In this document: positions 1 through 8,094 of the stretch, piece by piece
Layout: each line of letters opens with the position of its first letter
Position numbering within the stretch: the first letter of the stretch is position 1
Made by a program: the position numbers and the translations under genes
Source: Prevotella sp. UBA4330
GTDB lineage: Bacteria > Bacteroidota > Bacteroidia > Bacteroidales > Bacteroidaceae
Direction of reading: 5' to 3'
Length of the DNA stretch: 64,000 nt
NCBI GenBank assembly: GCA_002394385.1
Contig: DGTS01000010.1
Span: 11,935-75,934, forward strand
The notes under the pieces: generated by a model
Told to the model about the DNA's origin: nothing
Database searches by the model: none
What the model saw: only the letters and a program-made list of their open reading frames with translations

Positions 1-26
1 AGTGGAATAAGCAAGGAGATTACCGT

Positions 27-61
27 GAACATTGAACTTTGAACTTTAAACATTGAACATT
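27..61. repeat. 7-bp tandem array (GAACATT/GAACTTT)
   Basis: Five consecutive 7-mers in perfect phase: GAACATT, GAACTTT, GAACTTT, AAACATT, GAACATT. It is intergenic, upstream of the purL promoter. It belongs to the 7-bp class of arrays that recurs in this window. No gene is visible before it. Confidence 0.8.
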
Positions 62-120
62 CTTATCTCCTTCAACTTGCGAATTTTGAGATATATTTTT
101 CTCGATTAGAAAAAAAGTAG

Positions 121-128
121 TACCTTTG
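121..128 (+). promoter_or_regulatory. purL promoter, -7 box TACCTTTG
   Basis: TACCTTTG fits the Bacteroidetes primary sigma factor -7 consensus TAnnTTTG. Transcription would begin a few bases downstream, placing the long inverted repeat at 140-202 inside the purL leader. I see no convincing -33 element at the usual 19-21 bp spacing. Confidence 0.6.
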
Positions 129-139
129 CAGCGTCCAAG

Positions 140-202
140 TAGGAGGTGACGTGTCCCACGTCACAAAATCACGGATTATGACGTGGGACACGTCACCTCC
201 TA
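140..202 (+). promoter_or_regulatory. 24-bp perfect inverted repeat in purL leader
   Basis: Arms 140-163 and 179-202 are exact reverse complements around a 15-nt loop. Each arm is also a small palindrome, TGACGTG-TCC-CACGTCA (147-163 and 179-195), so the RNA could fold as one long hairpin or as two short ones. The left arm starts with the Shine-Dalgarno-like AGGAGGTGA and the right arm ends with the anti-Shine-Dalgarno-like CACCTCCT. It lies between the -7 box and the purL start, so a leader control element is plausible. A dispersed repeat is the alternative. Confidence 0.7.
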
Positions 203-271
203 TTGTAAACAGACGAATAAATTGTAGTTATTATAGCAGCATTAAAAGCAACCTAATATTTCAGAACGATT

Positions 272-3200
272 ATGATTCTTTTCTTTAAGACTCCCACAAA
301 GAGCATCATTGCAACTGAGGCAGACCATCAGTTGAACGTACAGGAAATCGAAGAGTTATGCTGGCTTTACGGCGGTGCAGAACTGCTGGCATCGGCAGGC
401 GAAGCACAAACGACGGTAGAGGGATTCTTCGTTGGTCCGCGTCGCGAGATGGTAACACCATGGAGCACCAATGCGGTAGAGATTACACAGAACATGAATC
501 TCAAAGGCATCCAACGCATCGAGGAGTACTTCCCCGTTGCCGACGAGAACGCCGAGCACGACCCCATGCTTCAGCGCATGTATAAGGGGCTGAACCAGGA
601 AGTGTTCACCGTGAAGCGCGAGCCGGAGCCTATCAAGCACGTGGAGAACCTTGAAGAATATAACGAACAGGAAGGTCTGGCACTCTCGCCAGCCGAGATT
701 GACTATCTGCACAACGTGGAGAAGCAACTGGGCAGACCACTCACCGACAGCGAAATCTTCGGTTTCGCACAGATAAACTCGGAGCACTGCCGCCACAAGA
801 TATTCGGTGGCAAGTTCATCATCGACGGCAAGGAGATGGAGTCGAGCCTGTTCAACATGATAAAGAAAACGACAAAGGAGAATCCACATAAGATTCTCTC
901 GGCATATAAAGACAACGTGGCTTTCTCGCAAGGTCCGATGGTTGAGCAGTTCGCGCCTGCCGACCAATCGACGAGCGACTGGTTCCAGGTGAAGGAGATA
1001 GAGAGCGTCATCTCGCTGAAAGCAGAGACACACAACTTCCCCACCACCGTAGAGCCATTCAACGGTGCCGCAACGGGCACTGGCGGTGAGATTCGCGACC
1101 GTATGGGCGGCGGCGTTGGCTCGTGGCCTATCGCTGGAACAGCGGTTTACATGACATCATATTCACGACTGGCAGACAGATGTGCCGAGGCATGGGAGCA
1201 GATTCTGCCTGTACGCCAGTGGCTGTATCAGACACCAGAGCAGATTCTCATAAAGGCAAGTAACGGTGCTTCCGACTTCGGAAACAAGTTCGGACAGCCG
1301 CTGATTACAGGTTCTGTGCTCACCTTCGAGCATCAGGAGGGCGACGAGAAATATGCTTACGACAAGGTGATTATGCTTGCCGGCGGTGTGGGTTACGGCA
1401 CAAAGCGAGACTGCCTGAAGAAAGAGCCGACGAAAGGAAACAAGATCGTTGTGGTGGGTGGCGACAACTACCGCATCGGTCTCGGTGGAGGCTCGGTGTC
1501 ATCGGTTGACACGGGACGCTACTCTAACGGCATCGAACTGAACGCCATTCAGCGTGCCAACCCTGAAATGCAGAAGCGTGCGTACAACCTTGTGCGTGCC
1601 CTGTGCGAAGAAGACGTGAACCCCGTTGTGAGCATTCACGACCACGGAAGCGCCGGACACGTGAACTGCCTCTCGGAACTTGTTGAGGAGTGTGGCGGCG
1701 AGATAGACATGACGAAACTGCCTATCGGCGACAAGACGCTGTCGGCAAAAGAAATAATAGCCAACGAGAGCCAGGAGCGCATGGGACTGCTCATCGACGA
1801 GAAGCACATCGAGCATGTGCGCCGCATTGCCGAGCGCGAGCGTGCTCCGCTGTATGTGGTGGGCGAGACAACAGGCGATGCTCACTTCTCTTTCCGTCAG
1901 GGCGACGGCGTGAAGCCCTTCGACCTTGACGTGGCTCAGATGTTTGGCCACTCGCCAGTGACGGTGATGAAAGACGAAACCGTTGAACGCCACTACGCTC
2001 CGGCAGCCTATGACAAGTCAGGCTCTTCAGAGACACTCGACAACTATGTGAAGGACGTGCTCACACTTGAGGCTGTGGCATGTAAGGACTGGCTGACTAA
2101 CAAGGTTGACCGTTCTGTGACAGGTAAGATAGCACGCCAGCAATGTCAGGGCGAGATACAGTTGCCGTTGAGCGACTGTGGTGTTGTGGCTCTCGACTAT
2201 CGCGGCACGAAAGGCATCGCTACAGCACTGGGACATGCTCCGCAGGCTGGTCTTGCCAATCCAGCAGCAGGCAGTGTGCTCTCTGTTGCCGAGTCGCTGA
2301 CAAATATCGTATGGGCTCCGCTCGAAGAGGGACTCGACAGCGTGTCGCTCTCAGCCAACTGGATGTGGCCATGCCGCTCGCAGAAAGGTGAGGATGCCCG
2401 TCTTTACAAGGCAGTGAAGGCACTCTCAGACTTCTGCTGCGCCCTGCATATCAACGTGCCTACGGGCAAGGACTCGCTATCAATGAGCCAGCAATATCCT
2501 AACGGCGACAAGATTATAGCCCCCGGAACGGTGATTGTAAGTTCTGGCGGCGAGGTGTCTGACGTTAAGAAGGTTGTTTCGCCAGTACTGGTGAACGACA
2601 AGGGCACCACACTCTTCCACATCGACTTCTCTTTCGACGAGCAACGCCTTGGCGGCAGCGCTTTCGCACAGACAAGAGGCAAGGTGGGCGACGATGTTCC
2701 AATGGTGAAAAAACCAGAATATTTCCGCAACGCATTCAATGCTTTGCAGGACATGATAAAGCAAGGTCTCGTGATTGCCGGTCACGACATCAGCGCCGGC
2801 GGACTCATCACGACACTGCTCGAAATGACCTTCGCCAACCAAAACGGCGGTCTCGATATCGACCTGAGTGCATTCAGTGGCGACGATATCGTGAAGACAC
2901 TGTTCGCCGAGAACCCCGGTGTGGTGATTCAGGTGGCAGACAGCGACATCGAGGCTGTGGAGAACCTGCTCGACGAGATGGGCATCAGTTACGCTCCTAT
3001 CGGCAAGCCTGCCGAGGCACGCTGCGTGAAGGTGAAGAAGGATGGCTTCAGCCACTGCTTCGACATCAACGAGATGCGCGACACATGGTATGAGACTTCT
3101 CATCTGCTCGACCGTCGCCAGAGTTTCAACGGATGTGCCGACGAGCGCGCAAAGAACTACAAGAACCAACCTCTGGAGATGAAGTTCAACGACAACTTCC

Positions 3201-4015
3201 AGGGAACACTGGCACAGTATGGACTCAGTGCAGACCGTTGGAAAGAAACGAATAAGGACAACTCACGTCCGAAGGCAGCCATCATCCGTGAGAAGGGAAC
3301 CAACGGCGAGCGCGAAATGGCATACTCGCTGTGGCTTGCCGGCTTCGATGTCAAGGACGTTATGATGACCGACCTCATCACCGGCCGCGAGACTCTTGAG
3401 GAAGTGAATATGATTGTCTTCTGTGGTGGTTTCTCTAACTCTGACGTTCTCGGCAGCGCAAAGGGCTGGGCAGGTGCATTCCTGTATAATCCGAAGGCAA
3501 AGGAGGCTCTCGACAAGTTCTATGCCCGCGAAGACACACTCTCTCTGGGTATATGCAACGGCTGCCAACTGATGGTAGAGTTGGGACTGACGGGTGCAAA
3601 GGGTGCAAAAATGCTCCATAACACTTCCCACAAGTTTGAAAGTGACTTCGTTTCGCTGGCCATCCCACAGAACGACAGCGTGATGTTTGGTTCGCTGAGC
3701 GGAAACAAACTCGGCATCTGGGTGGCTCACGGAGAAGGCAAGTTCTCACTGCCAGAAGCAGAAAAAGAGTATAACATCATTGCGAAATACAACTATCACG
3801 GCTATCCCGCCAATCCTAACGGCAGCGACTACGACGTGGCTGGTATCTGCTCTAAGGACGGACGGCACCTCGCCATGATGCCTCACCTCGAGCGTGCCAT
3901 CTTCCCATGGCAGAACGCATGGTATCCACGCGACCGCCGCTTCGACGAGGTGACACCGTGGATTGAGGCCTTCGTCAATGCACGTAAGTGGATTGAGGAA
4001 AAGGTAAAAAAGTAA
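272..4015 (+). CDS. purL: Phosphoribosylformylglycinamidine synthase (large PurL)
   Basis: This enzyme makes FGAM from FGAR, ATP and glutamine in de novo purine synthesis, in the cytoplasm. At 1247 residues it is the long single-chain form: an N-terminal PurS-like region, two AIRS-type halves, and a C-terminal glutamine amidotransferase. Visible landmarks are SEHCRHK near residue 169 and KAETHNFPTTVEP near 250. The amidotransferase nucleophile is Cys1095 in GICNGC, and the C-terminal MPHLERA carries the His/Glu pair. The ATG at 272 follows a 140-nt leader with a large hairpin. The last codons (KVKK, stop) are formed by the GTAAAAAG array that follows. The family call is certain; the leader control is inferred. 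Confidence 0.98.
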   Translation: MILFFKTPTKSIIATEADHQLNVQEIEELCWLYGGAELLASAGEAQTTVEGFFVGPRREMVTPWSTNAVEITQNMNLKGIQRIEEYFPVADENAEHDPMLQRMYKGLNQEVFTVKREPEPIKHVENLEEYNEQEGLALSPAEIDYLHNVEKQLGRPLTDSEIFGFAQINSEHCRHKIFGGKFIIDGKEMESSLFNMIKKTTKENPHKILSAYKDNVAFSQGPMVEQFAPADQSTSDWFQVKEIESVISLKAETHNFPTTVEPFNGAATGTGGEIRDRMGGGVGSWPIAGTAVYMTSYSRLADRCAEAWEQILPVRQWLYQTPEQILIKASNGASDFGNKFGQPLITGSVLTFEHQEGDEKYAYDKVIMLAGGVGYGTKRDCLKKEPTKGNKIVVVGGDNYRIGLGGGSVSSVDTGRYSNGIELNAIQRANPEMQKRAYNLVRALCEEDVNPVVSIHDHGSAGHVNCLSELVEECGGEIDMTKLPIGDKTLSAKEIIANESQERMGLLIDEKHIEHVRRIAERERAPLYVVGETTGDAHFSFRQGDGVKPFDLDVAQMFGHSPVTVMKDETVERHYAPAAYDKSGSSETLDNYVKDVLTLEAVACKDWLTNKVDRSVTGKIARQQCQGEIQLPLSDCGVVALDYRGTKGIATALGHAPQAGLANPAAGSVLSVAESLTNIVWAPLEEGLDSVSLSANWMWPCRSQKGEDARLYKAVKALSDFCCALHINVPTGKDSLSMSQQYPNGDKIIAPGTVIVSSGGEVSDVKKVVSPVLVNDKGTTLFHIDFSFDEQRLGGSAFAQTRGKVGDDVPMVKKPEYFRNAFNALQDMIKQGLVIAGHDISAGGLITTLLEMTFANQNGGLDIDLSAFSGDDIVKTLFAENPGVVIQVADSDIEAVENLLDEMGISYAPIGKPAEARCVKVKKDGFSHCFDINEMRDTWYETSHLLDRRQSFNGCADERAKNYKNQPLEMKFNDNFQGTLAQYGLSADRWKETNKDNSRPKAAIIREKGTNGEREMAYSLWLAGFDVKDVMMTDLITGRETLEEVNMIVFCGGFSNSDVLGSAKGWAGAFLYNPKAKEALDKFYAREDTLSLGICNGCQLMVELGLTGAKGAKMLHNTSHKFESDFVSLAIPQNDSVMFGSLSGNKLGIWVAHGEGKFSLPEAEKEYNIIAKYNYHGYPANPNGSDYDVAGICSKDGRHLAMMPHLERAIFPWQNAWYPRDRRFDEVTPWIEAFVNARKWIEEKVKK

Positions 4016-4058
4016 AAAAGTAAGAAAGTAAAAAGGTAAGAAAGTAAAAAAGTGAGCA
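4003..4058. repeat. 8-bp tandem array (GTAAAAAG family), purL/chrA junction
   Basis: Seven 8-mers in phase (GGTAAAAA, AGTAAAAA, AGTAAGAA and variants). The array supplies the purL stop codon (TAA 4013-4015) and the GTG start of the next gene (4052). The same family occurs at 47763-47892, 53228-53292, 55110-55163 (opposite orientation) and 59840-59912. Confidence 0.85.
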
Positions 4059-4597
4059 ATATCTATTGGGACTCGTTCCGCACCTTCTTTAAGATTGGCG
4101 CCGTCACCTTTGGTGGCGGCTATGCCATGATTCCCATCATCGAGACAGAGGTGGTGGATAGACACAAGTGGGTGAATAAGGAAGAATTGCTCGACCTCAT
4201 TGCCATAGCACAGAGCACGCCGGGAGTGTTTGCGGTGAACATAAGCACCTTCATAGGCTACAAACTGCGCGGAACAAAGGGCGCTATATGTGCGACGGCG
4301 GGTGCTGCCCTACCCTCGTTCCTGATAATACTGCTCATCGCGATGTTCTTCCATCAGTTCCAGGACAACAAGATTATCGCCTCGATATTCAACGGCATAC
4401 GTCCCGCGGTGGTGGCACTGATTGCTGTGCCGACGTTCAACCTTGCGAAGAGTGCGCACATCACGCTCTCAAACTGCTGGATACCTATAGCCTGTGCGCT
4501 GGCCATCTATGCTTTGGGCGTCTCGCCCATCCTTATTATAATAATAGCAGGAGTGGGCGGATATATCTACGGACAGTATATAAAGCCGACGGAATAA
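4052..4597 (+). CDS. chrA: Chromate transporter half-protein (CHR domain), first of pair
   Basis: A 181-residue inner-membrane protein with one CHR domain. It begins with the diagnostic stretch FFKIGAVTFGGGYAMIP (residues 10-26), then STPGVFAVN, then several hydrophobic helices. Short ChrA proteins usually come as adjacent pairs whose members have opposite membrane topology and work together in anion (chromate or sulfate-like) export. The partner starts at 4777. The GTG start lies inside the preceding 8-bp array; no ATG gives a full-length domain. It probably follows purL on the same transcript, with a 36-bp gap. The substrate is known only from the family and is not shown here. Confidence 0.88.
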   Translation: MSNIYWDSFRTFFKIGAVTFGGGYAMIPIIETEVVDRHKWVNKEELLDLIAIAQSTPGVFAVNISTFIGYKLRGTKGAICATAGAALPSFLIILLIAMFFHQFQDNKIIASIFNGIRPAVVALIAVPTFNLAKSAHITLSNCWIPIACALAIYALGVSPILIIIIAGVGGYIYGQYIKPTE

Positions 4598-4642
4598 GCA
4601 GAGACATCTAAAAGTAAAAAGGAAAAAAATTAAAAAGGTAAA

Positions 4643-4746
4643 AACTCATAAACTCACAAACTTATAAACTCACAAACTCATAAACTCACGAACTCATAAA
4701 CTCACGAACTCATAAACTCACGAACTCATAAACTCATAAACTCACA
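4643..4746. repeat. 8-bp tandem array, 13 units (AACTCATA/AACTCACG)
   Basis: Thirteen consecutive 8-mers in perfect phase, mainly AACTCATA alternating with AACTCACG or AACTCACA. The array is preceded by a degenerate GTAAAAAG stretch (4609-4640) and followed by a G-rich palindrome (4747-4769). It fills most of the gap between the two chrA halves. Confidence 0.9.
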
Positions 4747-4776
4747 TTCCTCCTTTTGGGAGGGCTACCAAATATC

Positions 4777-5352
4777 ATGATATACCTCTATCTGTTCATC
4801 ACATTCTTCGAAATCGGACTCTTCGGGTTCGGTGGCGGCTACGGTATGTTGTCGCTGATACAGAACGAGGTGGTGAGAACCCACGGATGGATGACGATGA
4901 GCGAGTTTACGGATATCGTGGCGATAAGTCAGATGACACCAGGTCCCATCGGCATCAACTCCGCCACATACTGCGGCTACACAGCAGTGAAACACGCAGG
5001 ATATGACGGAGTGATGGCAATACTCGGCAGCGCCACCGCGACATTCGCACTGGTGTTGCCGTCGCTGATACTGATGATTATCATCAGCAAGATGTTCTTG
5101 AAGTTCATGGACACTCCAGCGGTGAAGAACGTGTTCCTAGGTCTTCGCCCCGCCGTTGTCGGTCTGCTGGGAGCAGCAACACTGATGCTCATGACACCCG
5201 AAAACTTCGGAACGCCGACATCAGACCCGTGGCGTTTCTGGATTAGCGTTGCACTGTTTATCTCATGTTTTGTAGGTACGAAATTCTTAAAGATAAACCC
5301 CATCCGCATGATTCTATACAGCGGTTTCGCCGGACTGCTTCTGCTTTATTAG
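4777..5352 (+). CDS. chrA: Chromate transporter half-protein (CHR domain), second of pair
   Basis: A 191-residue membrane protein with a single CHR domain, paralogous to the gene at 4052. Motifs are FFEIGLFGFGGGYGML near the N-terminus, QMTPGPIGIN, and a C-terminal set of hydrophobic helices. I chose ATG 4777 (MIYLYLFITFFEIG). A TTG at 4756 is in frame, but it lies in a G-rich repeat and adds residues unlike the family. The gap to the first half contains the 13-unit array, so the pair is likely co-transcribed through repeats. Function as a paired anion exporter is inferred from the family. Confidence 0.88.
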   Translation: MIYLYLFITFFEIGLFGFGGGYGMLSLIQNEVVRTHGWMTMSEFTDIVAISQMTPGPIGINSATYCGYTAVKHAGYDGVMAILGSATATFALVLPSLILMIIISKMFLKFMDTPAVKNVFLGLRPAVVGLLGAATLMLMTPENFGTPTSDPWRFWISVALFISCFVGTKFLKINPIRMILYSGFAGLLLLY

Positions 5353-5381
5353 ACTTCTCGCAGAACCACAAACTTATTTAT

Positions 5382-5493
5382 AGCATATTACAAGATGCTT
5401 GTAATAGTGTTACAAGGCGTTTGTAATAGTGTTACAAGATGCTTGTAATCATTTTACAAGACGCCTGTAAAAAGATTACAAAACATTTGTAAG
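5382..5493. repeat. 22-bp tandem palindromic array, family A (CTTGTAA-N5-TTACAAG)
   Basis: Four full 22-bp units begin at 5395, 5417, 5439 and 5461, with partial units on both sides. Each unit is a 3-nt linker plus a 19-bp palindrome with arms CTTGTAA and TTACAAG around 5 nt. The second locus of this family is 56143-56230. It lies between convergent gene ends. Confidence 0.9.
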
Positions 5494-5506
5494 GCTATGG
5501 GAAAAA

Positions 5507-5534
5507 ATTCCAGAGATTCAGAAATCTCTGGAAT
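5507..5534 (-). terminator. Terminator of the arabinan PUL
   Basis: A perfect 12-bp stem (5507-5518 with 5523-5534) has a 4-nt loop. On the minus strand it is followed by a run of T (AAAAAA at 5502-5507 on the plus strand). It sits 43 bp beyond the stop of the last PUL gene and fits a rho-independent terminator. It may also stop chrA transcripts. Confidence 0.75.
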
Positions 5535-5576
5535 AGGTTTATACAAAGGGGTTATAAGGTTTCTGTCCAGCCTGCT

Positions 5577-6605
5577 TTACAACTCAGGCCAGCCGTCCTC
5601 GGTCCACCTTATTTTGCGCTGCACAAGGAGTGAAGCGCCATTCTTGCTGACGCTGTAGCCATGACAGAAGAACCAGTCGTTGCCGTCGAAGTTATAGACG
5701 GAGCAATGGCCAAGAGCCTCAAACTCCTTCTTGTCACCCTCTACAAACAGGTTTCCGCCACCCAGCCGCATGTCCTTGCCGTTGCGGTCAAGATAAGGTC
5801 CTGCAACACTCTTGCTGCGTCCCACCGCCACGCGGTAGTTGCTGAGCGAGCCACGACAGCAGTAGTCCCATGCCACGAAGAGGTAGTACATGCCATCGTG
5901 CTTGAAGATGAAAGGAGCCTCGATGGCATTAGGTCCTGCAAACTTTGATGTCGGGTTCGGCTCGTCTGGCTCGCTGCCCGGAGCATAACGACGTGCTATG
6001 GTTTCGGGCTTAGTACCTGGAAGCATGTGCATAGTGTCGTCGAGCGGTGCCAGTTGTATTCCGTCCCAGAAAGAGCCCCATACCACCCATGGCTTGTCAT
6101 TGTCATCAATGACGATGTTGGGGTCGATGGCGTTCCAGTTATCCTCCTTATGGGACACCACCACTGGTCCGTGGTCTTGCCACAGATAGTCTTTTGCCTG
6201 CGGGTCGAGTGTCTTGTTGCTCATTACACCGATGGCGGAGGTATTCACTCCGAACGAAGAACAACTGTACATCATCCACCAACGGTCGTGCCACTTGATT
6301 ACATCTGGTGCCCAGATATGTCCGCGGAACCCTGGCACACTGTCGAGTGCCCACTGCGGAGCACGCTTGAGCACTCCATGTGGATATACCGTCCACGTGT
6401 TGCGGTCCTTAGATGTCGCCATACTTATGCCATGCCCTGTGGCATAGAGGTAGTATGTGCCATCTTCAAAAGCCATCACAGGATCGTGAACCATCAGAGT
6501 ATCAACTACGAACGGCTCAGAATGGGGTGTGCGTTGAGCATTAACGCATAATGACAACGCACCCATTCCACACATTAATAGAATTATTATCCTATTACCT
6601 TCCAT
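5577..6605 (-). CDS. Arabinan endo-1,5-alpha-L-arabinanase (GH43)
   Basis: A 342-residue exported GH43 enzyme that cleaves internal alpha-1,5 links of arabinan. A signal peptide (about residues 1-23) ends before AQRTPHS. The five-bladed propeller triad is visible: Asp41 in MVHDPVM (base), Asp160 in NAIDPN (pKa modulator) and Glu228 in IEAPFI (acid). SSFGVNTSAIG and YYLFVAWDYCC are typical of the short endo-arabinanases. No lipobox and no C-terminal sorting domain is seen, so it may be periplasmic. Its ATG overlaps the previous stop codon by one base (TAATG), indicating translational coupling in the PUL operon. The family is certain; the arabinan specificity is strong. Confidence 0.93.
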   Translation of the reverse strand: MEGNRIIILLMCGMGALSLCVNAQRTPHSEPFVVDTLMVHDPVMAFEDGTYYLYATGHGISMATSKDRNTWTVYPHGVLKRAPQWALDSVPGFRGHIWAPDVIKWHDRWWMMYSCSSFGVNTSAIGVMSNKTLDPQAKDYLWQDHGPVVVSHKEDNWNAIDPNIVIDDNDKPWVVWGSFWDGIQLAPLDDTMHMLPGTKPETIARRYAPGSEPDEPNPTSKFAGPNAIEAPFIFKHDGMYYLFVAWDYCCRGSLSNYRVAVGRSKSVAGPYLDRNGKDMRLGGGNLFVEGDKKEFEALGHCSVYNFDGNDWFFCHGYSVSKNGASLLVQRKIRWTEDGWPEL

Positions 6606-7804
6606 TACTTTACCAAATACTTTTTACCATTTTCAATAACTATACCCCTATATGCCTCATCCACACGCTGACCAGCAAGGTTATAGCGTAATGACTTATT
6701 ATTCTCTGCTGATTGCTGCACGCTACTGATGCTGTTTACAGCATCCTTGATGAGCAGATGACCGCCCTCAGTGAAGACGAAAGCACGGATTGGCTGAGAA
6801 CCATCGCCACACTCTGCCGTCAACTTTTCAAAGTAAGTATTACCGTTCTTTGCTGTTATATCAGCATTGGCAGTAACAGTGCTGCCCTCGCGAGTTATGG
6901 TCATCTTCACTGTTGCGCCATCCATATCGTCCTTGAACACATCCCAGTTGTAGTTACTTGAGAGGTTAGCACCATTGTATGCAGAACCCCATCCGTAGTT
7001 GTCTGCACGCAGCATGAAGTATTCCGTGCTTGAGCCGCGGTCAGCGTCACTCGTAATACCAAGAAGCCAGTTATGATAACTCTGTACCTTACAACTGTAG
7101 TTCTCGAATTCTATTGTCTTTGTCTCGTTAGGTTGGATGGTGTAATAGTCAGAGAACGCAGTCCACCAAGGAGTAGCATTGTCCAGTTCGCCCACCACTG
7201 TTCCCTCTGTTGAAGGCATATCGGTATCGGCAATAGTGGTCTTGTTGTCATCAATAACAAGATGTCCATTCTCTGTAGTCAGGAACGCACGTATGGTCTG
7301 GCTTCCGTCACCACAATTCATTGCATAGAAAGAACGATACTTAGCACCACCTGTAGATGTGATGTCGGCAATTATCGAAACGCTCTCATTGATACGCTTA
7401 ACGGTAAGCACCACTTTGGCACCGTCCATGATATTCGTAAAGTCAGCAAAATCATCACCAAAATTATCTACCTTATATTTATAGAGCTCGGGGTTTTCAG
7501 CGGTGTTCATTCCATACTGCCATCCGTAGCAGTCGGCACGATAGACAATATACTCGGAATAATCAGTTGCTCCCCTGTCTGCATCAGTAGTGACGACAGT
7601 CATATAGTTGAACCAATTGGCTGCTTTATTAGAGTAATTGGTAAACTCAAGAGTGAGTGTCTGATTAGGAGCAATGGTATAATAATCAGAAAAGGCGGAC
7701 CACCATCCTGTAGTATTATCCTCATTACCTACGGTTGTTGCCATCGAAGCAGTACTAATCATTGTCATTGCGCACACAAGTGCATAGCGTAAAAGTTTTC
7801 TCAT
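6605..7804 (-). CDS. Secreted protein with two repeats of an unnamed aromatic-rich module and T9SS tail
   Basis: A 399-residue exported protein. After a signal peptide (1-22) come two homologous modules, about residues 26-190 and 195-355. Each carries DN(T/A)T(G/P)WW(S/T)AFSDYYTI, a GDGSQ(T/P)IRAF near the end, and RAD(C/N)YGW in the middle. The C-terminus (YNLAGQRV ... ENGKKYLVK) resembles a T9SS sorting signal, so the protein is probably secreted or surface-attached. The same module occurs three times in the lipoprotein at 10059. Its place between two arabinanases and its Trp/Tyr richness suggest carbohydrate binding. No catalytic motif is seen. The function is inferred. Confidence 0.8.
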   Translation of the reverse strand: MRKLLRYALVCAMTMISTASMATTVGNEDNTTGWWSAFSDYYTIAPNQTLTLEFTNYSNKAANWFNYMTVVTTDADRGATDYSEYIVYRADCYGWQYGMNTAENPELYKYKVDNFGDDFADFTNIMDGAKVVLTVKRINESVSIIADITSTGGAKYRSFYAMNCGDGSQTIRAFLTTENGHLVIDDNKTTIADTDMPSTEGTVVGELDNATPWWTAFSDYYTIQPNETKTIEFENYSCKVQSYHNWLLGITSDADRGSSTEYFMLRADNYGWGSAYNGANLSSNYNWDVFKDDMDGATVKMTITREGSTVTANADITAKNGNTYFEKLTAECGDGSQPIRAFVFTEGGHLLIKDAVNSISSVQQSAENNKSLRYNLAGQRVDEAYRGIVIENGKKYLVK

Positions 7805-8094
7805 AATTGTTAGTGTTTAATAAAATAGTTGAATTTCATCCAACATTTTAACTACGTTTTCCTCTGTGTAACTCGACATAACCATTGCAGCAATATTCTG
7901 CGCTCGCTATTCCATCGATTCTTTGCGTAGGCACAGTCAAACAAGTTTGGACTATGCTCTCGGTTATATGAAACGTTAGTTTTGTTTGTTTATTTAAAGT
8001 ATGGTAAAAGGAATGAAGTGCCTGCGAGCTGTGAGTGCACATGCCCACAAGCACTTCATACTAACCTTAATACCTAAATTATTATATAGTCTGT
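7805..8094. other. Intergenic gap, no gene seen
   Basis: A 290-bp gap inside the PUL. A 68-codon minus-strand frame (7848-8054) is open but has no signal peptide, no convincing start context and no recognisable similarity. I see no repeat array or strong hairpin. An internal promoter cannot be excluded. Confidence 0.5.

Noticed and set aside
140..202. Insertion sequence ends or a miniature transposable element
   Set aside because: The inverted repeat has only a 15-nt centre and no visible target duplication. A leader structure is simpler, though a dispersed repeat is not excluded.
178..288. 36-codon upstream frame as a real leader peptide of purL
   Set aside because: No ribosome-binding site of its own and no codon pattern suggesting regulation. 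It arises partly from the inverted-repeat arm. Kept only as a side note in the purL leader finding.
5382..5493. CRISPR array
   Set aside because: Repeats are 22 bp and directly adjacent, with no spacers of unique sequence, and no cas genes are in the window. The same holds for the other 22-bp arrays.
7848..8054. 68-codon minus-strand frame as a small gene
   Set aside because: No start context, no signal peptide or recognisable motif, and its length is within chance for this base composition.
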